This document shows positions 23,428 to 34,579 of a stretch of DNA of 64,000 nucleotides, piece after piece. Source of the DNA: Haberlea rhodopensis (taxonomy: Eukaryota; Streptophyta; Magnoliopsida; Lamiales; Gesneriaceae); assembly GCA_907163345.1 (NCBI GenBank), contig CAJQUN010000058.1, positions 1,674,001 through 1,738,000 on the forward strand, read 5' to 3'. Made by a program: the position numbers and the translations under genes. Under the pieces are notes generated by a model that had not been told where the DNA came from, did not search any database, and saw nothing but the letters and a program-made list of their open reading frames with translations. Positions within the stretch are counted from its first letter, which is position 1. Each line of letters opens with the position of its first letter.

Positions 23428-25887
23428 CTATTTTCTTGAAGACTGAGACTGATGCGGCTTGAAGTCTTTTTTCTTTTCCCCCTTTTTGTCAGCAGCAATC
23501 TCTTGGAGAAAATCTACAACTTGTGCTAGCTGAGCGCTGATAGCGTCAAGACGAGTATCTTGAGCGCGAAGGGAGTTGGCGACGGATGCTCTGACTTCAG
23601 TGGCCAGCTCGATCTGCTCTTTTCTCAGGCTGTTCTTATAAGTGGCTTGCTGAGAGAACAAATCGTTCAGTCCTCGCTGAAGGCTGCCGATACTGGTTGT
23701 CATCTTCTCTTTGAATGAATCAAAGTCCAAAGCTGTAAGCCTCTGACCTTGATGAACTTCCAGAACACGTTGAGAGAGTGACATGCAGTTGTCAGATAGG
23801 TGCTGAAGAGTCCTTGCCAGAAATGGAGGTGCATCAGATTGTCGGCTTGGAGAGTGATCTGATGACGACAAAGCATGATCATCTTCTTCAGCAATCGGCA
23901 CAAGTGAAGATACAGCAGCTTTGTGACTTTCGGACCGGATCAAGGTGACCAGATCCGAAGAAAATTCTTGTAGGAAAGCCATATCTTCATCGGATTGGAC
24001 TGGAGGAGTGCTGGGTCTGGAAGGCTCCTCAAGTTGTAGAGCTGCAACAACAGTGGATACTACCAGATCCGGATCGACGAACTCTGGTGCGCCAACTGTT
24101 GCAAGTTCTGCGGTTGGACTGATGTGAACGTGGGAGGCTGACGATCCCAATGGAATAGATGTTGTTGGAGAATCCAACAAAACATTCAGTGGTTCATCTT
24201 CTGTAGCAGACGGAGTATTAGGCAATGGCTGCTCCGCTGTCTGATCTGCTACTATGTCTGCAGTCTGATCTGCTTCGCGATCTGCAGTCTGTTCTGCTGC
24301 TCCAGATGGAATAACCTCAATGAAAGGTTCTGCCAGAGTCTTGCTGGCAGAGGGATGATCCGGGCTGGTTGCTGGAGTGGATATGCTGATTTTCTGTCGT
24401 TGAAATCGGACAGCTAACTGGAGAGCATGAATATCCATCTCTAATTGAGCAATAACAGCCCAATCATCTCTGGCAGTTTGAACATTCGGATCGAAGTTCG
24501 CTTTCTTAGCAGTTAAGAGCAGAAACGCCAGTCTGAATCTTTGATTGGCCTTGAATAGCTCTTTTCGCTGCACAGCAATCCGAACATCATCGGTATCTGT
24601 CCCCTTCAGAACTTCTTCTTCCATTTTCTGAAGGCGTTTGAGTTTGCCGAAGAACATCTCAATGTGGTTGATCGTTCTGTATTCAACGTATTCATCAAAA
24701 ACCACAATGAGCTCCTTCACTTTCTCTTCAACTTCCTCCATAGCAATATCAATTGCTGTCTGTGCTGCAGATTTGGGTTTAGAGGAAAGTGGTTCGGAGA
24801 GAATGGTTTTGCCCTTGCCGGTGGGGGGAGGGGACTTGATCCCGGATTGGGTATAGTCTCCCAACTCAGTGATAACAATCCCTTTCACCACGGGAATGGC
24901 AGAGGGGACTCGAATGGTTACATTTGGTGCAGTGGTTGAAGTGGTTGAGATTTGGGTTGTAGGTTGGGGTGCAGGGGTGGCTTTTGTTGGAGCCAATATG
25001 GGTAAGGCTTTTGGTTTGGTAATCTGGGTTCTCGGCTTCTTGGGAAGAGGCTTGGTTGGTGGCGAGGGAGCAGACTGAGTTTCTTCAGAGTCAGTCTGGA
25101 TGGTTAACATTCGCTTGACTCGTGGTTTGCGAGCAGCAGCCTGTGCTTCTCCCTCCTCAATCTTGACAGCCACCAGATCGGTGGGAGTAGGTGGAGCACT
25201 CTTGGACTTCAGCAGTGCTAGTCCCTTGGAGTTGAGAATCTTGAAGGGACTCAGAGCAGACTGCTTCCCTAGCTCAATGTCCAAAGTTTCTAGGAGCTTG
25301 CTGAGAGGAACAGCAAAGCAGACGGCCTGTTTGGAGGCGATCACTGTTTCCATTAGAACTCCAAAAAGAATCACGGACCAGTTCATCTTCTGTCCGGAAA
25401 CAATAGCAACCATGGCCCTGAACTTCTCGGCAGTGACGGCGTCAAAACTCCCAGCTTTGCCCAATAATGGCTTGCCCACAATTTCGCATAGCACCTGGAA
25501 ATGAAATAGCATTTCCTTCTTTTTGAATGAGGGCTGCAGGCGATGGCCAAAAATAGAAATCTTCCCCTGAAGAGCTGTGAGAGAGGCTTGAGGAATCTGC
25601 CCAAACTCAGTCAGTCCGGAGTTGGGTAGACCAAAGGTCTTGGCCAGCGTCATCGGCGAGATTTCAAAAGTTTTGCCCTTGACAGATGTGGAGATGAATG
25701 ACTTCTGGGATATGGCATTGGCGAACAGTTCACGAATCTCCGACTCGTAAACCATTGTGCCACACTCCAAAAAGTTTCTCAATCCAGACGATTCCAAAGC
25801 TCGGAAAATGGAAACCATCTCTGAATCTTCAGCCCTGTAAATGTCATTGAACTCAACGGAGAGAGAGTTGTGGGTTATGGTAGCCAT
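23428..25887 (-). CDS. ORF3 of the inner Copia element, 819 aa, function unknown
   Basis: An intact ORF from the ATG at 25887, lying after pol and before the 3' LTR, the place where some plant Copia elements carry an env-like gene. Residues 1-230 look like a compact mixed domain. Residues 250-380 are Pro/Thr/Lys-rich and basic. Residues 385-500 are helical with many charged residues. Residues 510-690 are acidic and low-complexity. Residues 690-800 read as a coiled coil, and the tail is Lys-rich. No signal peptide or transmembrane segment is apparent, so env-like describes position only. I recall similar uncharacterised proteins from Gesneriaceae genomes whose N-terminal domain resembles a so-called putative plant transposon protein domain; this was not searched. 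A related, disrupted ORF is in the outer element. Confidence 0.75.
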   Translation of the reverse strand: MATITHNSLSVEFNDIYRAEDSEMVSIFRALESSGLRNFLECGTMVYESEIRELFANAISQKSFISTSVKGKTFEISPMTLAKTFGLPNSGLTEFGQIPQASLTALQGKISIFGHRLQPSFKKKEMLFHFQVLCEIVGKPLLGKAGSFDAVTAEKFRAMVAIVSGQKMNWSVILFGVLMETVIASKQAVCFAVPLSKLLETLDIELGKQSALSPFKILNSKGLALLKSKSAPPTPTDLVAVKIEEGEAQAAARKPRVKRMLTIQTDSEETQSAPSPPTKPLPKKPRTQITKPKALPILAPTKATPAPQPTTQISTTSTTAPNVTIRVPSAIPVVKGIVITELGDYTQSGIKSPPPTGKGKTILSEPLSSKPKSAAQTAIDIAMEEVEEKVKELIVVFDEYVEYRTINHIEMFFGKLKRLQKMEEEVLKGTDTDDVRIAVQRKELFKANQRFRLAFLLLTAKKANFDPNVQTARDDWAVIAQLEMDIHALQLAVRFQRQKISISTPATSPDHPSASKTLAEPFIEVIPSGAAEQTADREADQTADIVADQTAEQPLPNTPSATEDEPLNVLLDSPTTSIPLGSSASHVHISPTAELATVGAPEFVDPDLVVSTVVAALQLEEPSRPSTPPVQSDEDMAFLQEFSSDLVTLIRSESHKAAVSSLVPIAEEDDHALSSSDHSPSRQSDAPPFLARTLQHLSDNCMSLSQRVLEVHQGQRLTALDFDSFKEKMTTSIGSLQRGLNDLFSQQATYKNSLRKEQIELATEVRASVANSLRAQDTRLDAISAQLAQVVDFLQEIAADKKGEKKKDFKPHQSQSSRK

Positions 25888-26295
25888 TGGAGTAAAATGG
25901 AAAAAGTATACGAAAAGTTTTGAGGGAAGATGAGAAAGTTAGAGATCAGACAGGCGGTAAATGGTAAAAAGTGAATGAAAATGAAATGTTCAGCCCGCTA
26001 AATAAGAGAGAGAAGGCACGTGTCTTTATCTCGAAGACTGATAAATAAATAATTCAAAATAAACGGTCAGGATAAGAGAAAGATAAGGCGCTTAAAATGC
26101 AATCAGTCCGGGCTGTTTTTTGTTTTAAATAAATACAAAATAAAAGATTTATTGTCCAGACAGATCATAGGATAACATCAGATTGACATAGATCGGTCTG
26201 AAAGTTCGGACCGGTCTGTGTCTTTCTAAACATTGTATTATCGATCTGTGCCAACAAAATTCTTTAAGCGCGAGAAGAAGAGAACATCTAAACTA

Positions 26296-29177
26296 TCAAG
26301 ATAAGTCAATTAATCCAAGAATTTGACGGAAATAATAAAACTTAGCCTCAGGGAGCGGTTTGGTGAAGATGTCTGCTGCTTGCTGCTCTGTTGAGATGTG
26401 CTCGATCCGAATCTCCTTTTTCCCAACATGATCTCGAATAAAATGATGTCTTATATCAATATGCTTTGTTCGAGAGTGCAGAACTGGATTATATGTTATA
26501 GCGATTGCACTTGTGTTGTCGCAAAATATCGGAGAGTCAACAGCTCCATAGTCTTTGAGCTGGTGTTGAATCCAGAGCATTTGAGCGCAACAGCTTCCAG
26601 CGGCAAGATATTCTGCTTCAGCTGTAGATGTGGCAATTGATGTTTGCTTTTTACTGAACCAAGAGATCAATCTTTCACCTAGAAATTGACATGTTCCACT
26701 GGTGCTTTTACGATCAATCTTACAGCCAGCGTAGTATGCGTCTGAATATCCGATCAAGCTGAAGTTAGAATCTTTGGAGTACCAAAGACCAACGTTCTGA
26801 GATCCTTTCAAGTATTTCAGAATACGCTTAGCAGCAATAAAATGTGATTGCTTTGGTTCTGACTGAAATCTGGCGCACATACAGACTGAGAACATAATAT
26901 CAGGCCGGCTCGCTGTAAGATATAAGAGCGATCCGATTAGTCCTCTATACATAGTTACTTCGACTGTCGTTCCCCCTTCGTCTTTGTCTAAATTGATTGT
27001 AGGACTCATTGGAGTGGATGCAGTTGATCATGTTTCCATTTCGAATCTCTTAAGCAGCTCTTTGGTATACTTGGTTTGGTTGATGAAAATTCCATTGCTG
27101 AGCTGTTTGACTTGGAGACCCAAAAAGAATGAGAGTTCTCCCATCATACTCATCTCAAACTGTCCCTGCATCAACTTGGAAAATTTCTCGCATAATTTTG
27201 GGTTAGTTGACCCAAAGATTATATCATCAACATAAATCTGAACCAACAGGGTATGTTCCCCCTTAATAAATTTAAAGAGAGTTTTATCTACTGAGCCGAT
27301 CTGAAAGTCATGGTTCAGCAGAAATTGAGATAGAGTGTCATACCAGGCCCTTGGTGCTTGTTTCAAACCATATACTGCTTTATTCAGTAGATATACATGA
27401 TTAGGGAATGAGTGGTTCTAAAATCCAGGAGGTTGCTCAATGTAAACTTCCTCCTGAAGCTTACCATTAAGAAAGGCGCTCTTGACGTCCATCTGATATA
27501 CCTTAAAGTCTTTAAAGGCAGCATATGCAAGAAAGATTCTGATTGCTTCAAGTCTGGCGACTGGTGCAAAAGATTCATCGAAGTCAATTCCTTCTTCTTG
27601 TCGGAATCCTTGTGCCACCAGTCTGGCCTTGTTTCTAACCACAGTTCCATCTGCGTCCAGCTTGTTTCTGAAAACCCATCTGGTTCCAATAACAGGCAGA
27701 TCGCTTGGTCTGGGGGTTAGACTCCAAACTTGATTTTGTTTGAATTGGTTAAGCTCTTCTTGCATTGCCTTAATCCAGTTGAAATCAGTCAGAGCTTCAT
27801 CAATCTTCTTAGGTTCCAGAGTTGAGATGAAGGCAGCATGAGTGAACTCATCCATCATCTGTCCTCTGGTTCTAATCGGTGCAGAGGGACTTCCAATCAC
27901 TAGATTAGGTGGATGCCTCTTAGTCCATCGATAGCTTGACTCTGGATTGTCTGGTCCAGCCGGATGAGTAGTAGTAGCGGTATGATCAGCATCTGCTTTG
28001 ATATGAGAGTTTGGATCATCCGGATCGGCTCGATCTGAATAAGCTTCATTGCCTTGATCTGATCTGGCTGGTACTTCAGGTTCTGGTGGGTTGTCTCTTG
28101 ACCAGTCCATATTTCATATGGAGTGAGATTCAGCTTCTTATTAATCATAGACCGATTTTGAGTGTAGCAAGCAGTATTCACAGCTTCTGCCAAGAACTTT
28201 TGTGAGATTCCAGAATCAGCAAGCATTGTTCTTGCTGCTTCTTTGAGCGTTCTGTTTCTTCGTTCTGCAACTCCATTCTGTTGAGGAGTTCGAGCGGCTG
28301 AGAACTCATGCCTAATTCCATGATCTTCTAGAAAGGATTCAAGATTCTGATTTGAAAACTCAGTGCCTTTGTCACTTTGAATCCTGTCTATGCTGGATGA
28401 TTTCTCGTTCTGAGTGCGTTTCAGCAGCTTGATCAACTTCGGACCGGTCTGATCTTTACTGCTCAAAAATATAGTCCATGTAAAGCGTGAGTAATCATCA
28501 ATAACAATGAGAGTATACCGCATTCCCCCTAAACTTGTTATTGGTATAGGACCAAACAAGTCCATATGCAATAGTTCTAAACAACGGGATGAGGATTTGG
28601 CATTCTTGTTTTTGAAGGATGATCTGATCTGTTTGCCCATTTGGCAAGCTTCGCAGATATTATCCTTAGCAAAGTCGATCTTGGGCAGACCGATAACTAA
28701 ATCATGTTTACACAGGCTAGAAATAGTCTTAAAATTGATATGATTCAAGCGTTTATGCCATAGCCAGTGTTTATTATCATTGTTAGCGATGAAGCAAGTA
28801 GGATTATCAGGTTGAGCATGATTTCAGTTAATCTTATATGTATTTCCATTCCTGATTCCTACAAGCATGGTTATACCGTCTGATGATTTAACAGTGCAAG
28901 TGTGTTTGTGAAATTCTACAGCATAGCCATTATCACAAAGTTGACTTATACTAATCAGATTATAGCACATATTTTCAACTAACAGCACATCATTGATAAT
29001 AATGTTACCATGGACAATCTTACCCTTGCCCACGGTCTTACCCTTCGAATTATCTCCGAAAATGATCTTGGGTCCAGTACATTCTGTGACTTCAGACAAC
29101 AGCTCGATGTTTTCAGTCATGTGACGAGAACACCCGCTGTCCAAGTACCAGTCTGATGCAAGTTTCTTCGGTACCTG
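26296..29177 (-). pseudogene. pol of the inner Copia element, disrupted
   Basis: Domains in order on the minus strand are protease (LDSGCSRHMT near 29144), GAG-pre-integrase finger, integrase core (HMDLFGPI, IQSDKGTEF, QQNGVAERRNRTL), reverse transcriptase (KARLVAQGF, MDVKSAFLNG, YVDDIIFGS) and RNase H (STAEAEYLA, KHIDIRHHF, ADIFTKPL), ending at a TGA at 26296. Lesions are a TGA in place of Trp near 28822; a deletion of roughly 300 bp compared with the outer copy (near 28110), which removes the integrase C-terminal part and breaks the frame; and a TAG in place of Lys near 27418. The YVDD and RNase H segments are otherwise well kept. Confidence 0.88.
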
Positions 29178-29209
29178 TCATCAAACATATTTATTGTTGG
29201 TACCCAATC

Positions 29210-31165
29210 CTATTTGGGTCCAGAACGGATTAGCCCCTTGGGAACCCACACCTGTATCAGCTTTAGTGGCTTGTGTGTGTGTGGTGTGCTGTGAGCTGGT
29301 CTGTTTCGATGTTGTGTGTGATAATGTGTGCGATATGGAACCCTTTGATTCTCATGAGGTAGTCTATATCTTCGTTGAACTGGCTTTGAATTATAGTAAT
29401 TGTATTGTCCTCCTTGCCTTCGATCTTGCACCCTTAGATTTGGTCTGAAAGACGCAAAGCTTGCTGGTGCCTTTTCTTTGGCTTGGTTGACATATCCAAT
29501 TCCTTTTCTCAAACCTTGATTCACGAAAGAGACTCCCGTTTGAATCGTAGGTGCTTCAGTTTCATATACTGTGCTGGATTTAACAAATGTCATTTGTTTG
29601 ATTTTGTTCTTTACCAGCAACAGTTCAGATTTATCTTTGGTGGATTCTTTGGTGTCAAAGCCTATGCCGGTGAAATCACCAACGTTTCTTTGTACCTCTT
29701 GTAATTCTTCCAAAGATGTTCTGGATTTTGTCCATGTCTTGAATATATGAGAAAGCTTAGCATTTTGTGTGCTAATTCTCTTATTTTCTTCATGGAGCTG
29801 ATCATAGGAGATTTTCAGCTTATTCAGCTCGATCTGGAGATTGTTGCACTCACCCTGCTCTGAGCAGCTTGGTTTGTTGTGCTCATCCGTTTGATCATTG
29901 ACTTTAGCTTTATTCTTCTCAAATGATTCAGCTAAGATCCTATAATCATTAGCGATGTCTTGCAGTGCGGACATGAGCTCTTCACGTGTAAATTCATTTG
30001 AGTCAAAGTCAAATACCTCGTCTGTCTGACTCATCTCTTCATCTGCCATTAGACATTGAATATCTTCTTCGCTTTCGCTGGAAGAATATTCGGAGCTGTC
30101 TGAATCGGAGTCAGTCTGAGCCCACTTGATGTTTCCTTCTTCAGCTACTAGGACCTTTTGGGACTTTCCATGATTTTTGCGGTCTTTGTAGTGCTTCTTT
30201 TTCCTGTCATCGCGATGCTTCTCCTTCCGTTCTTCTTTCTTCGGTCTGGTGCAATCTGCAATGAAATGTCCGGTCTTACCACAATTGTAGCAAGCCTGGT
30301 CATTAACAGCATCGTCCTTTCTTGGCTTATAATGATGAGAGGGTTTAAAGTTCCTCTTATTTTTAGACATGAATTTACCAAATTTCTTAATAAATAATGA
30401 CATAGCATCATTACTTATCTGTTCAATAGATCGATCTGATGTAGAGGCGATCTGGTCTGGAATAGCTGCCAGTGCTTTGTTTGGTTGAGAGATGAATGGC
30501 TCTGCTTCACCTCTACTTATCAGTTCGAACTCATATGCTTTAAGATCTGCGAACAGATCATGAAGTTCAACCTTGTTCAGATCTTTGGACTCCCTCATTG
30601 CAATGGTCTTAACATCCCATTCTTTAGGCAGGGCTCTCATAACTTTTAGAGCGATCTCTCTGTTTGAGTATTCTTTGCCCAGACCATTCAGTTCATTAAT
30701 GATGCCAGTGACTCTTTCATCAAACTCGTTTAGAGTTTCTCCACTCTTCATTTTTATGCCCTCAAATCTTTGAAGAGCAACAGTCAGCTTGTTCTCTTTG
30801 GTCTGGTCGTTGGCTTCACATAGCTGTGCTATCTTCTCCCAAATTTCTTTGGCAGTAGAGCACATTTTGATTTTGCTGAACATGTTCTTGTCCAATGTCT
30901 TGAACAAGATGTCTTTGGCAACGTTGTCGAGATTTGCTTTCTTTCTTTCCTCATTCGTCCAGAGGGATCTGTCCTTCTCTACCATTTGTGGTTCACCACC
31001 AGTAATGGCGACTGCTGTATTGACTTTCAGAATCTTCATTGGTCCATCAGTGATGACGAACCACATATCGTCATCCTGAGCTGCCAGATGAGCTTGCATT
31101 CTGATTCTCCAGTCATCATAGTCTTCCTTTGAGAACATAGGAATTTTGTTGAATGATGCCATCAT
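29210..31165 (-). CDS. gag of the inner Copia element, 651 aa
   Basis: An intact ORF from tandem ATGs at 31165 and 31162, 34 bases after the primer site. The N-terminal half is a Copia capsid-type region (UBN2/retrotran_gag-like, with WEKIAQLCE and LNEFDERV segments). A CCHC knuckle (CYNCGKTGHFIADC) is at residues 292-305, followed by a Lys/Arg-rich stretch. An acidic Ser-rich segment and a probable coiled coil (about 400-500) come next, then a basic Arg/Gln-rich C-terminus. This is longer than simple Copia gags. The ORF stops at TAG (29210-29212), and pol follows in another frame behind two TGA codons. Confidence 0.9.
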   Translation of the reverse strand: MMASFNKIPMFSKEDYDDWRIRMQAHLAAQDDDMWFVITDGPMKILKVNTAVAITGGEPQMVEKDRSLWTNEERKKANLDNVAKDILFKTLDKNMFSKIKMCSTAKEIWEKIAQLCEANDQTKENKLTVALQRFEGIKMKSGETLNEFDERVTGIINELNGLGKEYSNREIALKVMRALPKEWDVKTIAMRESKDLNKVELHDLFADLKAYEFELISRGEAEPFISQPNKALAAIPDQIASTSDRSIEQISNDAMSLFIKKFGKFMSKNKRNFKPSHHYKPRKDDAVNDQACYNCGKTGHFIADCTRPKKEERKEKHRDDRKKKHYKDRKNHGKSQKVLVAEEGNIKWAQTDSDSDSSEYSSSESEEDIQCLMADEEMSQTDEVFDFDSNEFTREELMSALQDIANDYRILAESFEKNKAKVNDQTDEHNKPSCSEQGECNNLQIELNKLKISYDQLHEENKRISTQNAKLSHIFKTWTKSRTSLEELQEVQRNVGDFTGIGFDTKESTKDKSELLLVKNKIKQMTFVKSSTVYETEAPTIQTGVSFVNQGLRKGIGYVNQAKEKAPASFASFRPNLRVQDRRQGGQYNYYNSKPVQRRYRLPHENQRVPYRTHYHTQHRNRPAHSTPHTHKPLKLIQVWVPKGLIRSGPK

Positions 31166-31198
31166 CTCAAGTGTCTTTGTGCTGATTAAGATGACCTG

Positions 31199-31210
31199 GC
31201 TCTGATACCA
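31199..31210 (-). promoter_or_regulatory. Primer-binding site of the inner Copia element
   Basis: Reads TGGTATCAGAGC on the minus strand, complementary to the 3' end of plant initiator Met-tRNA, the usual Copia primer. The outer element has the same site at 42959-42970 with one substitution. Confidence 0.9.
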
Positions 31211-31212
31211 CT

Positions 31213-32415
31213 TGTTAGGATCGGTCCGGAGTGTTTAGAGGGGGGGGGGGGGTGAATGAACACTCATTCTAAAATTTAATCCCTTGTGATTTCTTTCGGA
31301 TTAGTGAAAGAAATCTGTTTCTTAATCAACTCTTTTATAGAACAGACCACTTAATGTATAAGTGCGGAACGGTCTGATCTTATATTTGTAAGAGCAGCTC
31401 GATGGCTTGAATGAAAGAACAAGTAAAGACAAGAACACAGAAAATGTTTCTGGAAGTTCGAAGGTGGTGTAATCCTTCTACGTCTCCCCTTCTTCCAATT
31501 AAGGAAGGTTTATACTAGAAGACTTTGATTTATACAATCCTGTTGTACAAACCCGATTCAGGCTGGATTTACCCCACTACCAGTCTGAAACTCCTAGTCA
31601 CTCGATCTGTTCAGACACTCTCTGTCTGACAGTTACAATTTGTTTCTCACTTCTGTTTTTCAATACAGACTACACAAGATGCGCACAGTGATCCTAAATG
31701 ATCAAATATTACAAAGTAATCGTGCTTAAGAATAATTTCAGCTCGAGAGCTTCTGAGCTTGTAAGCTTGTGCTGATTTGCTTTCTTGTGCGTTTTTCGAA
31801 TGATCAGTCTCTTGTGTTCTTGTATGTCTGTATGTCGTCTTTTCTGTATTGTTGTTGCATCCTTTTATAGCTGTATGTACCAACGACATTATTTCCCTTA
31901 ATGTGCAACTCTTGACTCTACTTATTCTCTGAGTAAGCTACAGTCTTCTTCTTCAGGATACTTGCCGTTCTGGTTCATGCTTTCGGCGACTGTCAGGTAA
32001 GCTCTTCTTTGTCTTCTTACCTTTTATGGCAATCTTCAGTCTTTGGTCCTTTGTAGCATTAATTACGACATTAAATGCTACAATAAATAGCCGTTAATGA
32101 TTCGGACTGAAGAGCCAATCTTTATACATCCTTGACTGCTCTGATCTGATAAAGATTGAGATCGATCTGAAGCTTCGATCTAGTCAGTCTGATATCCATC
32201 GATCCGGTCTGATATGTGATATGTCTTATCAGCTTGTTCTGTTTTGAGCTATCGATCTGGTCAGTCTGATTACCCTCGATCTGGTCTGATATGCTTTGTC
32301 ATCTTATCAGCTTGATCTGTTTTGGGCGATCGATCTGGTCAGTCTGATTTCTCTCGATCCGGTCTGATATATTTTGTCATCTTTAAAATCTCATCGATAA
32401 GGTTCGGAACTAACA
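31213..32415 (-). repeat. 5' LTR of the inner Copia element
   Basis: A 1203-bp LTR, slightly longer than its partner through one extra GGTCTGATATG-containing repeat near 32205-32260 and a longer G run near 31239. The TATA box CTATAAAAGG on the minus strand is at 31861-31870. Confidence 0.92.
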
Positions 32416-34579
32416 AATCGCTTGAAGAAAGTCGACAATCTGGGCGAGCTGAGCGCTGATAGCATCAAGACGAGTGTCTTGAGCACGAAGGGAATTGGCG
32501 ACGGATGCTCTAACTTCAGTGGCCAGCTCGATCTGCTCTTTTCTCAGACTGTTTTTATATGCTTGCTGAGAGAACATATCATTCAGTCCACGCTGAATGC
32601 TGCTAACACTTGCTGTCATCTTCTCTTTGAAAGAGTCAAAATCCAAGACTGTAGTCCTCTGACTTTGATGAACTTCTATGACTCGTTGAGAGAGAGATAG
32701 ACAGTTATCCGAAAGATGTTGAAGGGACTTGGCCAGGGATGGAGCGTCGACAGATAAATGGTCTGAAGAGTGATCAGGAGATGACTCAGATGGATCAACT
32801 GCTGCTTCAACTGGTACGATTGTGGAAATGGCAGATTGGCGGATTTCGGATCGGATCAAGGTAACTAAGTCCGAAGAGAATTTTTCTAAAAACGCCATAT
32901 CTTCAGCAGACTGATTCAGTTTCAGCTTCAGACGGAGCATTAGTCAGTGGCTGCTCTGATGTCTGCTTCACTGTCTCAGAATAAATTGGCTCAATGAATG
33001 GTTCAGCCAAAGTCTTGCTTGCAGACGGGTGATCCGGGCTGGGAACTAGAGTTGATATGTTAAGCTTCTGTCTTTGAAAACGAACAGCCAAATTAAGAGC
33101 ATGAACATCCATTTCCAGCTGAGCAATGACGGCACCATCATCTTTGGCAGTCGGATTACTCGGATCAAAGTTCACCTTCTTAGCTGCAATCAGCAGATTT
33201 GCCAGTCTGAATCTGTGGTTGGCCTGGAACAGATCTTTGCGAAGCACGGCAACTCTTACATCGTCAGTCTTGGTCCCCTTAAGGACTTCTTGTTCCATCT
33301 TTTGTAGGCGTCTCAGCTTTCCGAAGAACATATCAATGTGGTTGATCGTTCTGTATTCGACATACTCATCAAACACCACAGTGAGCTCCTTGACCTTTTC
33401 TTCAACATCGTCCATTGCAATGTCGATGGCTGTTTGAGCGGCAGATTTGGGTTTTGAGGAGAGGGGTTCAGTGAGAATGGCATTGCCCTTGCCGATGGAA
33501 GACGGGGACTTGATCCCTGATTGGGTGTAGTCTCCCAATTCAGTTATAACAATCCCTTTGACCACGGGAATGGCAGAGGTGACTCTGATGGTTACTTTGG
33601 GTACAGTGGTTGGAGCTGTTGAAGGTTGGATTGTAGTTTGGGGTGCAGGGGTGGATTTTGTGGGAGGCAATATGAGTAAGGTTTTAATGGGTAGGGTTTT
33701 GATTGGCTTGGTGATCTGGGTTCTTGGATTTTTAGGATGGGGCTTGGCTGGAGACAAAGGAGCATACTGAGTTTCCTCGGAGTCAGTCTCAATAGTCAAT
33801 TTACGCCTGACTCGAATCTTTCGAGCAGCAGCCTGTTCTTCTCCTTGTTCGATCTTGACAGCCACCAGATCGGAAGAAGTGGGTGGAGCACTCTTGGACT
33901 TCAGTAGAGCCAATCCCTTGGGGTTGAGAATTTTGAAGAGACTCAGGGCAGACGGCTTCCCCAGCTCGATGTTCAAAGTCTCCAAGAGCTTGCTGAGGGG
34001 AACTGCAAAACATACAGCCTGTTTGGAGGCGATAACCGTTTCCAGCAAAACTCCAAACAAGATTGCAGACCAATTCATCTTCTGTCCTGAGTGAATAACG
34101 GCCATGGCCCGGAATTTCTCAGCAGTAACAGCGTCATAGCTTCCGGCTTTGCCCAGTAGTGGCTTGCCAACAATCTCGCATAACACTTGGAAATGAAAGA
34201 ACATTTCCTTCTTCTTGAATGACGGCTGCAGGCGGTGGCCAAAAATGGATACCTTCCCCTGAAGATCAGTGACAGTGGCCTGAGGAATATGGCCAAAGTC
34301 AGTCAGTCCGGTGTTGGGAAGACCAAAGGTCTTTGCCAGCGTCGACTGAGAAATGTCAAATGAGTGGCCCTTGACGGTGGTGGAGATGAACGTCTTCTGA
34401 GACACAACATTTGCAAACAATTCTCGAATCTCCGATTCGTAAACCACCGTCCCGTATTCCAGAAAATTCCTTAATCCGGAAGACTGTAAGGATTTGAACA
34501 TGGAGACCATTTTCGGATCTTCAGCCCTGTAGATTTCATTGAACTCAACAGAAAGGGGATTGTGAGTGATAGTAGCCAT
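32416..34579 (-). pseudogene. ORF3 of the outer Copia element, frameshifted and interrupted
   Basis: Starts at the ATG at 34579 and runs 558 codons to 32903, closely parallel to the inner ORF3. The acidic middle region is shortened by roughly 250 bp and a frameshift lies near 32903-32940. The coiled-coil part continues in the next frame (from 32940) until the inner element starts at 32415. The last 23 codons lie at 21949-22019. Two family members therefore carry this ORF, so it belongs to the element and is not a chance insertion in one copy. Confidence 0.88.

Larger units (their letters stand above)
22020..32415 (-). mobile_element. Inner (younger) Copia element with a third ORF
   Basis: A 10.4 kb element with LTRs at 22020-23167 (3') and 31213-32415 (5'). 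The plant primer site TGGTATCAGAGC is at 31199-31210, two bases from the LTR. The polypurine tract AAAAAGGGGGAATT is at 23168-23181. Gene order on the minus strand is gag (31165-29210), pol (29177-26296) and ORF3 (25887-23428). It lies inside ORF3 of the outer element, with flanks AATC(T) and AATC(G). Gag and ORF3 are fully open; pol carries lesions. A large gag and an extra 3' ORF are reminiscent of the Sirevirus lineage, but the exact lineage was not tested. Confidence 0.93.

Noticed and set aside
24638..25504. Plus-strand ORFs opposite ORF3
   Set aside because: They are shadows of the ORF3 codon pattern and have no independent motifs.
23428..25887. ORF3 as a true envelope glycoprotein
   Set aside because: No signal peptide, no transmembrane segment and no cysteine-rich ectodomain are visible; only the position is env-like.
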